In this document: positions 16,994-25,066 of the stretch, piece after piece
How the letters are laid out: the number at the start of each line of letters is the position of its first letter
Position numbering within the stretch: position 1 is the first letter of the stretch
NCBI GenBank assembly: GCA_026785945.1
Contig: JAJAZD010000195.1
Coordinates: forward strand, 1-34,436
Direction of reading: 5' to 3'
Source: Pseudonocardia sp.
Lineage (GTDB): Bacteria; Actinomycetota; Actinomycetes; Mycobacteriales; Pseudonocardiaceae
Length of the DNA: 34,436 nt
Notes under the pieces: generated by a model
Databases searched by the model: none
What the model saw: the letters and a program-made list of their open reading frames with translations, nothing else
Told to the model about the DNA's origin: nothing
Program-made: the position numbers and the translations under genes

Positions 16994-17980
16994 GTGACGA
17001 CGGTTGATCGAGCCCGAATCCGGATCGGCGTCGTCGGTGCCGGTGGCGTGGCGGCCAGACACGTGAAGGTGCTGTCGGGCATGGACGACGCCCAGGTCGT
17101 CGGCATCGCCGATCTCGACCCGGAGCGCGCGGGACGGCTGGCAGCGGAGTGCGGTGCGCAGGCGTGGCCCGACGCGGAGGCGATGCTGGCGGGCGGGCGT
17201 CCGGACGCCGTCTACATCTGCGTGCCTCCCGGTGCGCACGGAGCCCCCGAGGAGGTCGTTCTCGCCGCCGGGCGGCCGATGTTCGTCGAGAAGCCGCTGG
17301 CGGCCGACCTGGCCACCGCCGAGGGTCTCGCCGCGCGTGTGTCCGCCGCCGGGGTGATCACCGCGACCGGATACCACTGGCGTCACCTGGACACGGTGGC
17401 GACGGCCCGCGAACTGCTGGCCGACCGGCCGGTGGGGATCGCGAGCGCGTCGTGGTGGGGCGCGATGCCGCCGCCGCCGTGGTGGCGGCTCCGCAGCGGG
17501 TCGGGCGGACAGGTCGTCGAGCAGGCCACCCACGTGCTGGACCTGCTGCGCGTGCTGGTCGGCGAGGTGGCCGTGGTGCACGCGTCGTCCAGCCGGTTCG
17601 GGCACGCCGGCCCGGCCGACGACCCGGACGTGGTGGACGACGCCACCGTCGCGTTGCTCCGGTTCAGAGGCGGCGCCGTGGCCACCGTCTCGGCGACGTG
17701 CCTCGCCGACCGCCCGCACCGGGCCGACATCGAATTGGTCGCGGGCGGGCTGGCCCTGGAGCTGACCGAGGAGAAGCTGGTGTCCGCGGACCGCGAGTGG
17801 CGGCCCGTGAAGGACGCCCGGGAGGCGGTGGACCGCGCCTTCCTCGACGCCCTGCACGCCGACGACCCCACCCTCGTCGGAGCCGACTACGCCGAGGCCC
17901 TGCGGACCCACGCGGTGGCCTGCGCCATCGCCACCGCGGCCCGCACCGGCGCGCCGGTCCGGCTCGACGGCGCGGGATGA
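16994..17980 (+). CDS. Gfo/Idh/MocA family NAD(P)-dependent sugar oxidoreductase
   Basis: A 328-residue two-domain dehydrogenase. The N-terminal Rossmann fold contains IGVVGAGGVAARH (11-23) and an acidic strand end VVGIADLDPERA. The family motif EKP is at 99-101 (FVEKPLAAD). The C-terminal alpha/beta domain includes GGQVVEQATHVLDLLRVL with the conserved His region. It probably oxidises or reduces a nucleotide- or protein-linked sugar (inference). GTG at 16994 has GGAG just upstream. It overlaps the following MDR gene by four bases (ATGA). Confidence 0.9.
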   Translation: MTTVDRARIRIGVVGAGGVAARHVKVLSGMDDAQVVGIADLDPERAGRLAAECGAQAWPDAEAMLAGGRPDAVYICVPPGAHGAPEEVVLAAGRPMFVEKPLAADLATAEGLAARVSAAGVITATGYHWRHLDTVATARELLADRPVGIASASWWGAMPPPPWWRLRSGSGGQVVEQATHVLDLLRVLVGEVAVVHASSSRFGHAGPADDPDVVDDATVALLRFRGGAVATVSATCLADRPHRADIELVAGGLALELTEEKLVSADREWRPVKDAREAVDRAFLDALHADDPTLVGADYAEALRTHAVACAIATAARTGAPVRLDGAG

Positions 17981-19179
17981 GCCCCGCTGTGACGAATGCC
18001 TTCACGAACACGGCCCGGACGGTCCGTGTGCTGCAGGTCGACGGGCCCCGCCGGATGCGGCTCACCGACCTGCCCGACGCCGAGCTGGTCCCGGGCCGCT
18101 TCCGGGTCGACACCCTGGCCAGCGGGGTGTCGCTGGGCACCGAGATGAGCTGGTACCGGGGGACCAACCCCGCCCTGCACGCGCACTGGGACGCCGAGTT
18201 GGGCTTGTTCCGGCCCGGTGAGCCGTCCGCCCGCTGGCCGGTGCAGCGTTTCGGCTACATGCAGGTCGGGATCGTCACCGCGAGCCGCTTCGCCCCGGTG
18301 GCCGAGGGCGCGAGGGTGGGGATGACCTACGGCCACCGCGGCGGGCACACCGCCGACGGCCGGGCCGAACGGGCCGTCGTGCTGACCGAGGACGTCTCGG
18401 ACCGTCTCGGTGTGCTGGTCGCCCACATGGGTCCGATCTGTGCCAACGGCCTGCTGCACGCCGCGCACGACGCCCGCGGTGCCGCGGTGCACGGGCTGGG
18501 CGACGGGGTGCGCGGCCGCGAGGTGGTGGTGATCGGCGCCGGCACCGTGGGCCTGCTGACCGGGCTGTTCGCCCGGGCCCACGGGGCCGCCGAGGTCGTG
18601 GTCGTCGATCCGACGCCGGAGCGGCTGACGGCCGCTGAGGGGCTCGGCCTGACCGCGCTCACCGCATCCGACGACGTCGCCGAACAGGTCAAGCTGCGCT
18701 TCCGGCACGCCCCCGGGGACCGGGGCGCCGGTGTGGTGTTCCAGTGCCGAGGGCAGTCGGCGGCGCTGGCCCTCGCCCTGCGGTGCGCCCGCCCGCAGGG
18801 CGTCGTCGTGGACATGGCCTTCTACGACGGCGGCGCGGACGATCTGCGCCTGGGCGAGGAGTTCCACCACAACGGTCTCGCGCTGCGCTGCGCGCAGATC
18901 GGCCGGGTGCCCCGCGGCCTGGCCCCGACCTGGGATCGGGAACGACTGTCCCGGGAGACTCTCGACCTGGTCCGGGCCCACGGCACCGTGCTCGACCGCC
19001 ACCTGCTGCCCGACGACGTCGCCTTCGACGAGGCGCCGCGGCTGTTCGCCGGGGTGGATGCCCGCACGCGCCCGGCGAGGGGGGTCGTGCTGCGGTTCCC
19101 CGGCGTACCGACCTCGGCGGACCGACCTGCCCACGACCCTGACCCTGACCCCACCCACGACGATGACCCACGACGATGA
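17977..19179 (+). CDS. Zinc-type MDR oxidoreductase, apparently lacking catalytic zinc ligands
   Basis: A 400-residue medium-chain dehydrogenase/reductase. The cofactor fold carries GAGTVG at 187-192 within VVVIGAGTVGLLTGLFARAHG, and DPTPERL follows the second strand. The N-terminal catalytic domain has SGVSLGTEMSWYRG where classical enzymes have the Cys zinc ligand and GHE; no GHE motif or structural-zinc Cys quartet is visible. This layout matches the MDR half of 'bi-domain' oxidoreductases in which an MDR is fused to a Gfo/Idh/MocA domain; here the halves are separate but coupled. Its last codons and stop lie in a 13-bp tandem repeat (19153-19204), so its C terminus depends on repeat number. 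Confidence 0.85.
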   Translation: MSPAVTNAFTNTARTVRVLQVDGPRRMRLTDLPDAELVPGRFRVDTLASGVSLGTEMSWYRGTNPALHAHWDAELGLFRPGEPSARWPVQRFGYMQVGIVTASRFAPVAEGARVGMTYGHRGGHTADGRAERAVVLTEDVSDRLGVLVAHMGPICANGLLHAAHDARGAAVHGLGDGVRGREVVVIGAGTVGLLTGLFARAHGAAEVVVVDPTPERLTAAEGLGLTALTASDDVAEQVKLRFRHAPGDRGAGVVFQCRGQSAALALALRCARPQGVVVDMAFYDGGADDLRLGEEFHHNGLALRCAQIGRVPRGLAPTWDRERLSRETLDLVRAHGTVLDRHLLPDDVAFDEAPRLFAGVDARTRPARGVVLRFPGVPTSADRPAHDPDPDPTHDDDPRR

Positions 19180-19204
19180 CCCACGACGATGACCCACGAC
19201 GATG
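19153..19204. repeat. 13-bp tandem repeat x4 at a gene junction
   Basis: Four perfect copies of ACCCACGACGATG (19153-19165, 19166-19178, 19179-19191, 19192-19204). The MDR stop codon TGA (19177-19179) straddles copies 2 and 3. Each copy ends in ATG, and the array runs directly into the AGGAGG of the CmcI-like gene. The unit is not a multiple of three. Confidence 0.95.
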
Positions 19205-19215
19205 AGGAGGAGCCC

Positions 19216-19866
19216 ATGGGACACGAGCCCCAGCAGGACGTGACGGACGCCTTTCACCGCCTGTACTACGACGAGCTCGCGGACCAGACCCGCGAGCACA
19301 ACACCTGGCTGGGGGTGAAGGTCTGGAAATGCCCGTTGGACATGTGGGTCTACCAGGAGCTGCTGTACCGGGTACGACCCGACCTCGTCGTGGAGACCGG
19401 CACCTACAAGGGCGGCAGCGCGTACTTCATGGCCGGCATCTTCGACCTCATGGACCACGGCCGGATCCTCACCATCGACCTGGACGAGGACGGCGACCGC
19501 CCACGGCACGACCGGATCTCCTACGTGGTCGGGTCGTCGATGGACCCCGCCGTGCTCACGCGGGTCCGTGCGGAGGTCGCACGCCACCGGACCGTGCTGG
19601 TCATCCTCGACTCCGACCACCGCCGCGACCATGTGCTCGCGGAGCTGCGCGCGTACAGCGGGATGGTGACGCCGCAGAGCTACCTGATCGTCGAGGACAC
19701 CAACATCAACGGCCATCCCGTCCGGGCGGAGTACGGGCCCGGTCCCCGGGAGGCGGTCGAGGCCTTCCTCGCCGAGACCGAGGAGTTCGCGTCCGACCCC
19801 GCCTGCGAGAAGTTCCTGCTCACCTGGAACGGCGGCGGCTACCTACGCCGCAGTCCCTCCGTCTAG
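19216..19866 (+). CDS. CmcI-like ('cephalosporin hydroxylase') family methyltransferase
   Basis: A 216-residue protein of the CmcI/rhamnosyl O-methyltransferase family (often called cephalosporin hydroxylase, but SAM-dependent). SAM motif I is VVETGTYKGGSAYFMAG (~58-74), the acidic post-I strand is ILTIDLDEDG, and later metal/substrate-site segments are VILDSDHRRDHV and LIVEDTNING. These correspond to the Asp/Glu-Asp Mg2+ site known in CmcI. Members methylate antibiotic or glycolipid hydroxyls, and the sugar-enzyme neighbours favour a glycan or glycosylated metabolite. ATG at 19216 has an ideal AGGAGG 5 bases upstream; ATG at 19189 inside the tandem repeat is in the same frame and would add nine residues. 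Confidence 0.87.
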   Translation: MGHEPQQDVTDAFHRLYYDELADQTREHNTWLGVKVWKCPLDMWVYQELLYRVRPDLVVETGTYKGGSAYFMAGIFDLMDHGRILTIDLDEDGDRPRHDRISYVVGSSMDPAVLTRVRAEVARHRTVLVILDSDHRRDHVLAELRAYSGMVTPQSYLIVEDTNINGHPVRAEYGPGPREAVEAFLAETEEFASDPACEKFLLTWNGGGYLRRSPSV

Positions 19867-19888
19867 CCGCGGACCCGGTCGCAACGAA

Positions 19889-19925
19889 CGGCACTCTCGT
19901 CCGACAGGGGTGGACAAGAGTGCCG
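19889..19925. terminator. Bidirectional terminator between convergent genes
   Basis: CGGCACTCTCGTCC (19889-19902) pairs with GGACAAGAGTGCCG (19912-19925), 13 of 14 positions, around a 9-base loop. It sits in the 72-base gap between the convergent CmcI-like gene and pckG, so it can serve both. There is no long T tract, as is usual in high-GC actinobacteria. Confidence 0.75.
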
Positions 19926-19938
19926 ATCGTGAGCGGTG

Positions 19939-21759
19939 TCAGGCGCCGAGCCGGAGCTTCAGCGCCTCCAGCTCGTCGCGCATCGAGGTCGGCAGCTTGT
20001 GGCCGATCTTGTCGAACCACTCCTCGATGAGCGGGATCTCGGCGCGCCACTCCTCGGTGTCGACCGCCAGCGCCGCGTCGATGTCGGCGTGGGACACGTC
20101 GAGGCCGTCGAGGTCCAACTGCTCCGCGGTCGGCACGTGACCGATGGCCGTCTCCGTGGCGGCGGCGGTGCCTTCCATCCGCTCGATGCACCACTTCAGG
20201 ACGCGGCTGTTCTCGCCGAAACCGGGCCACAGGAAGCGACCGTCGTCGCCGCGCCGGAACCAGTTGACGTAGAAGATCTTCGGCAGCTTGTCGGCGTCGG
20301 CACCCTTGCCGACGTTCACCCAGTGCTGGAAGTAGTCCCCGACGTCGTAGCCCAGGAACGGCAGCATCGCCATCGGGTCGCGACGGACCTCGCCCAGCGC
20401 GCCCGTGGCCGCGGCGGTCTTCTCACTCGACATCGTGGCGCCCATGAACGTGCCGTGCTGCCAGTCGCGCGACTCGGTGACCAGCGGGACCGTGGTCTTG
20501 CGGCGCCCGCCGAACAGGATCGCCGAGATCGGCACGCCCGCCGGGTCCTCCCACTCCGGCGCCACGACCGGGCACTGCGAGATCGGGGTGGTGTAGCGCG
20601 AGTTGGGGTGCGCGGCATCGAAGTCGGAGTCGGGCGTCCAGTCCTCGCCGGTCCAGGACCTCAGGTGCCGGGGGTCGCCCTCGAGGCCCTCCCACCAGAT
20701 GTCGCCGTCGTCGGTGAGCGCGACGTTGGTGAACAGCGAGTTGCCCTGTTCGATCGTGCGCATCGCGTTCGGGTTGGTCTTCCAGTTGGTGCCCGGTGCG
20801 ACACCGAAGAACCCGAACTCGGGGTTGACCGCGTAGAGCCGGCCGTCTTCACCGAAACGCATCCAGGCGATGTCGTCGCCGACGGTCTCGGCCCGCCAGC
20901 CCGGAATGGTCGGCTGCAGCATCGCGAGGTTGGTCTTTCCGCACGCGGACGGGAATGCGGCCGCGACGTAGTAGGCCTTCTCGTCCGGGCTGATCAGCTT
21001 GAGAATCAGCATGTGCTCGGCGAGCCAGCCCTCGTCGCGCGCCATCACCGAGGCGATCCGCAGCGCGTAACACTTCTTTCCGAGCAGGGCGTTGCCGCCG
21101 TAGCCGGAGCCGTAGCTCCAGATCTCGCGGGTCTCCGGGAAGTGGGTGATGTACTTGGTCTCGCTGCACGGCCACGCCATGTCGGCCTGCCCGGGCTCCA
21201 GCGGCGCGCCGACGGAGTGCAGGGCCGGCACGAACCTGTCTCCCGCCGGCCCGTCGAACAGCGGCAGGACCGAGGCGCCCATCCGAGTCATGATCTTCAT
21301 CGAGGCCACGACGTACTCGGAGTCGGTGATCTCCACGCCGAGGAACGGCTCGTCGGAGTCGAGCGGGCCCATGCAGAACGGGATGACGTACATCGTGCGA
21401 CCGCGCATGCATCCGCGGTACAGCTCGGTCATCGTGGCCCTCATCTCGGCGGGCGCCATCCAGTTGTTGGTCGGCCCCGCGTCCGCCTCGTCGACCGAGC
21501 AGATGAAGGTGCTCTCCTCGACCCGGGCGACGTCGTCGGGGTGAGAGGCGGCCCAGAAGGAGTTCGGCTTCTTCTGTAGCCGGACGAACGTGCCGGCGTC
21601 CACGAGCTGGGTCGTGACCCGATCCCACTCGGCGTCGGACCCGTCGCACCACATGATCCGATCCGGCGTGGTCAGTTCCGCGACCTCCCGGACCCACGAG
21701 AGCAGGGAGGCGTTGTCGGTCGGCGCTTCGTCGATCCCTGGCACGGTCGCTGCAGTCAT
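19939..21759 (-). CDS. pckG: Phosphoenolpyruvate carboxykinase (GTP)
   Basis: A 606-residue GTP-dependent PEPCK that converts oxaloacetate and GTP to PEP, GDP and CO2 in gluconeogenesis. Length is normal. The nucleotide P-loop with the hyper-reactive Cys is [10 protein letters not shown], with SACGKT at 271-276 (Cys273). Metal and substrate motifs include [11 protein letters not shown] (220-230), TNNWMAP (97-103), [13 protein letters not shown] and [12 protein letters not shown] at 21759 is chosen because a GAGGA lies about 5 bases upstream and homology begins shortly after; the extra 53 codons up to 21918 are leader. It is monocistronic, ending at a shared terminator. Confidence 0.97.
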   Translation of the reverse strand: MTAATVPGIDEAPTDNASLLSWVREVAELTTPDRIMWCDGSDAEWDRVTTQLVDAGTFVRLQKKPNSFWAASHPDDVARVEESTFICSVDEADAGPTNNWMAPAEMRATMTELYRGCMRGRTMYVIPFCMGPLDSDEPFLGVEITDSEYVVASMKIMTRMGASVLPLFDGPAGDRFVPALHSVGAPLEPGQADMAWPCSETKYITHFPETREIWSYGSGYGGNALLGKKCYALRIASVMARDEGWLAEHMLILKLISPDEKAYYVAAAFPSACGKTNLAMLQPTIPGWRAETVGDDIAWMRFGEDGRLYAVNPEFGFFGVAPGTNWKTNPNAMRTIEQGNSLFTNVALTDDGDIWWEGLEGDPRHLRSWTGEDWTPDSDFDAAHPNSRYTTPISQCPVVAPEWEDPAGVPISAILFGGRRKTTVPLVTESRDWQHGTFMGATMSSEKTAAATGALGEVRRDPMAMLPFLGYDVGDYFQHWVNVGKGADADKLPKIFYVNWFRRGDDGRFLWPGFGENSRVLKWCIERMEGTAAATETAIGHVPTAEQLDLDGLDVSHADIDAALAVDTEEWRAEIPLIEEWFDKIGHKLPTSMRDELEALKLRLGA

Positions 21760-22140
21760 ATCGTCCTCGCTCCTCGCCGGAAACCCGACGCCGGGAATGC
21801 CTACACACACCCGGTCCCTCGCGGTCGGGCGTGCAGGTGAAATATGGAATCCGACGGTACCTGCGGTGTCGGGATTCCCCCAGCTCCGGGCTGTCGATTC
21901 ACTCACAGGACCGATCATGTAATCGATTCAGAAGCGCGGAAGCGTTTTCCTGTTCGTCGGCTGCTCACCACCCGCACTCCGCCGCGACCAGCAGGTCCGT
22001 GCGGCGGGTCGGCGGGAGGGGTCTGGGGTGCCGCCCCGACCCGCCACGCAACGGAATCGGTCACGTGGTGGACCGCGCCGAACCTGGTCCGGCCCGCCGC
22101 GTGAACGTAGAGTGACGCGCGACGCCAGGAGGCTCCGATC
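21760..22140. other. Divergent intergenic region upstream of pckG
   Basis: This 381-bp gap separates pckG from the divergent membrane-protein gene. It contains an imperfect hairpin (21846-21878: GGAATCCGAC against GTCGGGATTCC, one-base bulge, 12-base loop) about 87 bases before the pckG start, plausibly in its leader or operator. Local A/T content is higher than average around 21837-21850 and 21900-21960, as expected for promoters. No additional gene or RNA is supported. Confidence 0.4.
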
Positions 22141-22575
22141 ATGGACATCCAACAGCTGATCATCCTGCTCGCCATCTCGGTCGGGCTCACCTTCGTCGTC
22201 GGCCGGTTGCTGGTGGTCGCGGGTGAGCCGTTCCTGCAGGAGGTGTTCGAGGACAAGGCCGTCACCCGATCGGTCAACCTCCTGCTGTCGGTGCTCTTCC
22301 ACCTGATCACCCTGGGCGTGCTCGCGATCGTGTCGAGCATCGAGCTGGGGACCTCGGTCCAGGCGTTCATCGTCCGCCTCGGAATCGTCCTGATCATTCT
22401 GGGCGTGGCGTACGGCGTCTCGATGATGGTGCTCATCCGCGTGCGGGAGCGCCGCAGGGCCGACAAGATCTCCGAGCACGTCCAGGAGCGCCTGGCGGAC
22501 CGCGGCGTCGACGCCCGCCCGCCCGAGAACCGCCCGGACGTCACGACCAGGCCGGTGACACCTCCTCAGCCGTGA
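22141..22575 (+). CDS. Small integral membrane protein, uncharacterised
   Basis: A 144-residue protein with three hydrophobic helices: ~5-27 (LIILLAISVGLTFVVGRLLV), ~45-67 (NLLLSVLFHLITLGVLAIVS) and ~74-98 (FIVRLGIVLIILGVAYGVSM). A basic stretch (RVRERRRADK) and a Pro/Arg-rich cytoplasmic tail follow. I do not recognise a named family; similar conserved membrane proteins are seen in Pseudonocardiaceae (recollection, unverified). ATG at 22141 has AGGAGG 8 bases upstream. Its TGA overlaps the GTG of the following broken gene, so the two were once coupled. Confidence 0.8.
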   Translation: MDIQQLIILLAISVGLTFVVGRLLVVAGEPFLQEVFEDKAVTRSVNLLLSVLFHLITLGVLAIVSSIELGTSVQAFIVRLGIVLIILGVAYGVSMMVLIRVRERRRADKISEHVQERLADRGVDARPPENRPDVTTRPVTPPQP

Positions 22576-23399
22576 CCGTCCGGTTCCCTTCGCCCTGCCT
22601 GGTGGTCCTGGCCGGTCCGGCGGGCTCCGGCAAGTCGACCTGGGCGGCAGCGCACTTCCCGGCCGACGTCGTCGTGTCCAGCGGTCCGCGACGCCCTGCC
22701 CGGTGAGGGCTTCGACGCGGTCCTGACCCCCGAGCCCGCGCGGGTCGTCCCGGCCGCGTTCGCGACGGCCGACGGGGCGGCGGACCGCCGGCGTGAGCGG
22801 CCCGTCGGAGTGCGGTTCGCACCGCACCTCTCGGCCTTCCCCGGCGGCGCGGCCACCCTGGCTCCCCGGCTGCGGCAGATCGCCGAGGGCGCCGAGGCCG
22901 CGGGCTTCGACGCGATCTACGTCATGGACCACTTCCGCCAGATCCCGCAGGTCGGACGCGCATGGGACGACTTCCTCGAGAGCTGGACGACGCTCGCGTG
23001 GCTCGCCGCGGCGGGGAGCGCCGGACGCTCCGGCTCGCGGCCCGGTACGCCGACGCGGCCAACGTCCTCGGTGACCTCGCCACCGTCACCCGCAAGGCCG
23101 CGGTGCTGCGGAAGCACTGTGCGGCGGCGGGGCGCGAGGTGGAACTCTCCCATCTCACCACGGCCGTGGTCGGGGCCGACGCGGCGTCGGTGGGGAGGCT
23201 GGTCGAGTCGCTGCGCCCGCGCGGCGCGGACCCCGCCCGGTACGCCGCCACCCTCTATGCAGGCACCGTCGACGACCAGGTCGGGCGGTTCCGCGAGCTG
23301 GCCGAGGCCGGGGTGGCCGAGATCGCGGTCCGGCTCCCCGGCCTGACCGACGCCGAGCCCCTGTCGCGGTTCGCGCCGGTCATCGCGGCGTTCCGGTGA
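22572..23399 (+). pseudogene. Broken AAA-kinase / F420-type LLM oxidoreductase fusion
   Basis: Three homologous pieces lie in three frames. Piece 1 (22572 to ~22678): GTG start then FPSPCLVVLAGPAGSGKSTW, a Walker A of a polynucleotide-kinase-like P-loop domain. Piece 2 (~22680-23010): VRDALPGEGFDAVLTPEP, the end of that kinase domain, then VRFAPHLSAFPGG and FDAIYVMDHFRQIPQVGRAW, the start of a luciferase-like (LLM) F420 oxidoreductase. Piece 3 (~23010-23399): GERRTLRLAARYADAANVL through GVAEIAVRLPGL, the LLM C terminus. Relatives known to me carry this kinase-LLM fusion at about 450-500 residues. Roughly 120 kinase codons and 100 or more barrel codons are missing at two junctions, each also shifting frame. 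It is non-functional. Confidence 0.85.
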
Positions 23400-23426
23400 G
23401 CACTCACGGGGGAAGCACTCACGGGG
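23399..23426. repeat. Direct repeat at convergent gene ends
   Basis: AGCACTCACGGGG occurs at 23399-23411 and 23414-23426. The first copy abuts the stop of the LLM remnant and the second contains the stop codon of the convergent MFS gene. Confidence 0.8.
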
Positions 23427-24960
23427 TGCGGCCGCCGATGCCGAGCACCACCGCCGCCGCGACGGCCACCAATGCACCCGCACCCACCAGTGCCGCGGTG
23501 TCGATGCCGGTCACGAACGCGGTTCGTGCGGACGTCAGCAGGGACTGCGCCTCGACACCGGAGAGCCGGTGCACCACCCCGACGGCTCCGCCGAGCGTCT
23601 CGCGGGCGACGCCGGCGTAGACGGGGCCGACGGCGCTCGGCACCCGCACGCCGTCCCGGTACGCCGCGGTGAGCACGCTGCCCAGCACCGCGGTGCCGAG
23701 GACGGCGCCGATCTCGTACGCCGTCTCCGACACCGCCGAGGCGGAACCAGCGCGGTCGGCCGGGGCGCCGGCCAGGATCGCGTCGTTGGTGATGGTCTCC
23801 GAGAGCCCGATCCCGGCGCCGACCAGCACGGCCGCGACGCCGAGCAGCACGACCGCGAAGTCCCCGTCGAGCAGGGTGCACAGGAGGTACCCGCTCGCGG
23901 CGAGGAGCAGGCCGGCCGCCACGAGCACACGCAGCGGGAGATGCCGGGCGAGCCGGGCCGCGACGAGCCCGGCCACCATCGTCATGAGGAAGCCCGGGAG
24001 CAGCACCATGCCCGCGTCGAGCGGGGACAGGTCGAGGACCAGCAACAGGTACTGCGCGGAGAAGAACAGCAGCCCGGTCAGCGCGAACATCGTCGCGGCG
24101 TTGGCCAGTGCCGAGAACCGCAGTACCGGTGACGCGAACAGCGTGACGTCCAGCAGCGGCTCCTCACCGGCGGCGAGCCGGGCGCGGGCCCGCCGGACGA
24201 ACAGGACAGCGGCGGTGGCGGCGACCATGAGGGCGAGCACGGCCGAGGCGGTGATCCCGTCGTGGGCCGCCATCTTGATCGCCAGCACGGCCGGGGCGAG
24301 TGCGAGCAGCGAGAGCAGCACGCCGAGCGGGTCGACCCGGCCCGGGTTCGTCCTGCGCGACTCCGGCAGCACGATCACCGCCAGCACCAGCAGCACGACC
24401 ATGATCGGCACGTTGACCCCGAACACGGCTCCCCACCGGAAGTGCTCCAGCAACAGCCCCCCGACGATCGGGCCGAGTGCGGCACCTGCGGCGAATCCCG
24501 TGGCCCAGATCGCGACGGCGAGCCGCCGCTGGACGGGATCGAGGAACAGGGTGCGCAGCAGGGCCAACGTGGCGGGCATGAGCATGGCGCCGAAGAACCC
24601 GAGCAGTGCGCGCGCGACGATCAGCTGCGCCGCGTCGGCGGCGAACGTCGCGGCCAGCGAGACCGCCCCGAACCCCGCGACGCCGATCAGCAGCGTCCGG
24701 CGCCGGCCGATACGGTCTCCCACGGTGCCCATCGTGACGAGCAGGCCGGCCAGCACCAGCGGGTAGACGTCGACGATCCACAGCATCTGGTTGCCCGACG
24801 GGGACAGCGCCTCGCTGATGGCGGGCAGCGCGAAACCGAGGATCGTGTTGTCGATCGCGACGAGCAACGTCGGCAGGAACAGGACGGCGAGCCCGATCCA
24901 CTGGCGGCGGCCGGCGCGGGGTGGGCTCGCCGGGTGGCGGGTGGGGGTGGTGACGATCAA
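23419..24960 (-). CDS. DHA2-family (EmrB/QacA) MFS drug exporter
   Basis: A 513-residue proton-coupled exporter with about 14 hydrophobic helices in the inner membrane. Helix 1 contains the DHA2 signature VAIDNTILGFALPAI. Motif A is GTVGDRIGRRRTLL between helices 2 and 3, and motif C-like GAALGPIVGGLLLE follows in helix 5. The TTG at 24960 is preferred as start because GAGGAA lies about 5 bases upstream and the TM-proximal sequence begins soon after; the 33 extra codons up to 25059 overlap the operator. Regulation is visible: a perfect TetR-type palindrome lies 35 bases upstream. Substrate unknown. It faces the LLM remnant convergently. Confidence 0.9.
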   Translation of the reverse strand: MIVTTPTRHPASPPRAGRRQWIGLAVLFLPTLLVAIDNTILGFALPAISEALSPSGNQMLWIVDVYPLVLAGLLVTMGTVGDRIGRRRTLLIGVAGFGAVSLAATFAADAAQLIVARALLGFFGAMLMPATLALLRTLFLDPVQRRLAVAIWATGFAAGAALGPIVGGLLLEHFRWGAVFGVNVPIMVVLLVLAVIVLPESRRTNPGRVDPLGVLLSLLALAPAVLAIKMAAHDGITASAVLALMVAATAAVLFVRRARARLAAGEEPLLDVTLFASPVLRFSALANAATMFALTGLLFFSAQYLLLVLDLSPLDAGMVLLPGFLMTMVAGLVAARLARHLPLRVLVAAGLLLAASGYLLCTLLDGDFAVVLLGVAAVLVGAGIGLSETITNDAILAGAPADRAGSASAVSETAYEIGAVLGTAVLGSVLTAAYRDGVRVPSAVGPVYAGVARETLGGAVGVVHRLSGVEAQSLLTSARTAFVTGIDTAALVGAGALVAVAAAVVLGIGGRTP

Positions 24961-24994
24961 GGTGGTTCCTCGCAGCTCCGACGTGAGATCTGTA

Positions 24995-25010
24995 TACCGT
25001 CTAGACGGTA
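24995..25010. promoter_or_regulatory. Perfect 16-bp TetR-type operator upstream of the MFS gene
   Basis: TACCGTCTAGACGGTA is a perfect palindrome located 35 bases upstream of the MFS start. On the minus strand it overlaps a GGTATACAG stretch that can act as a -10 element, the classic arrangement for repression. The sequence resembles operators of TetR-family repressors that control exporters. No TetR gene is adjacent. Confidence 0.75.
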
Positions 25011-25066
25011 CAGTTCGCTGCGGCATTCCCGTCACCACGGCCATGGTGGCGCTCGCCACCCCTCCA

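Noticed and set aside
21760-21918. 53-residue N-terminal extension of PEP carboxykinase
   Set aside because: Homology and a ribosome site support the ATG at 21759. The extension has no family counterpart and covers the promoter/leader hairpin.
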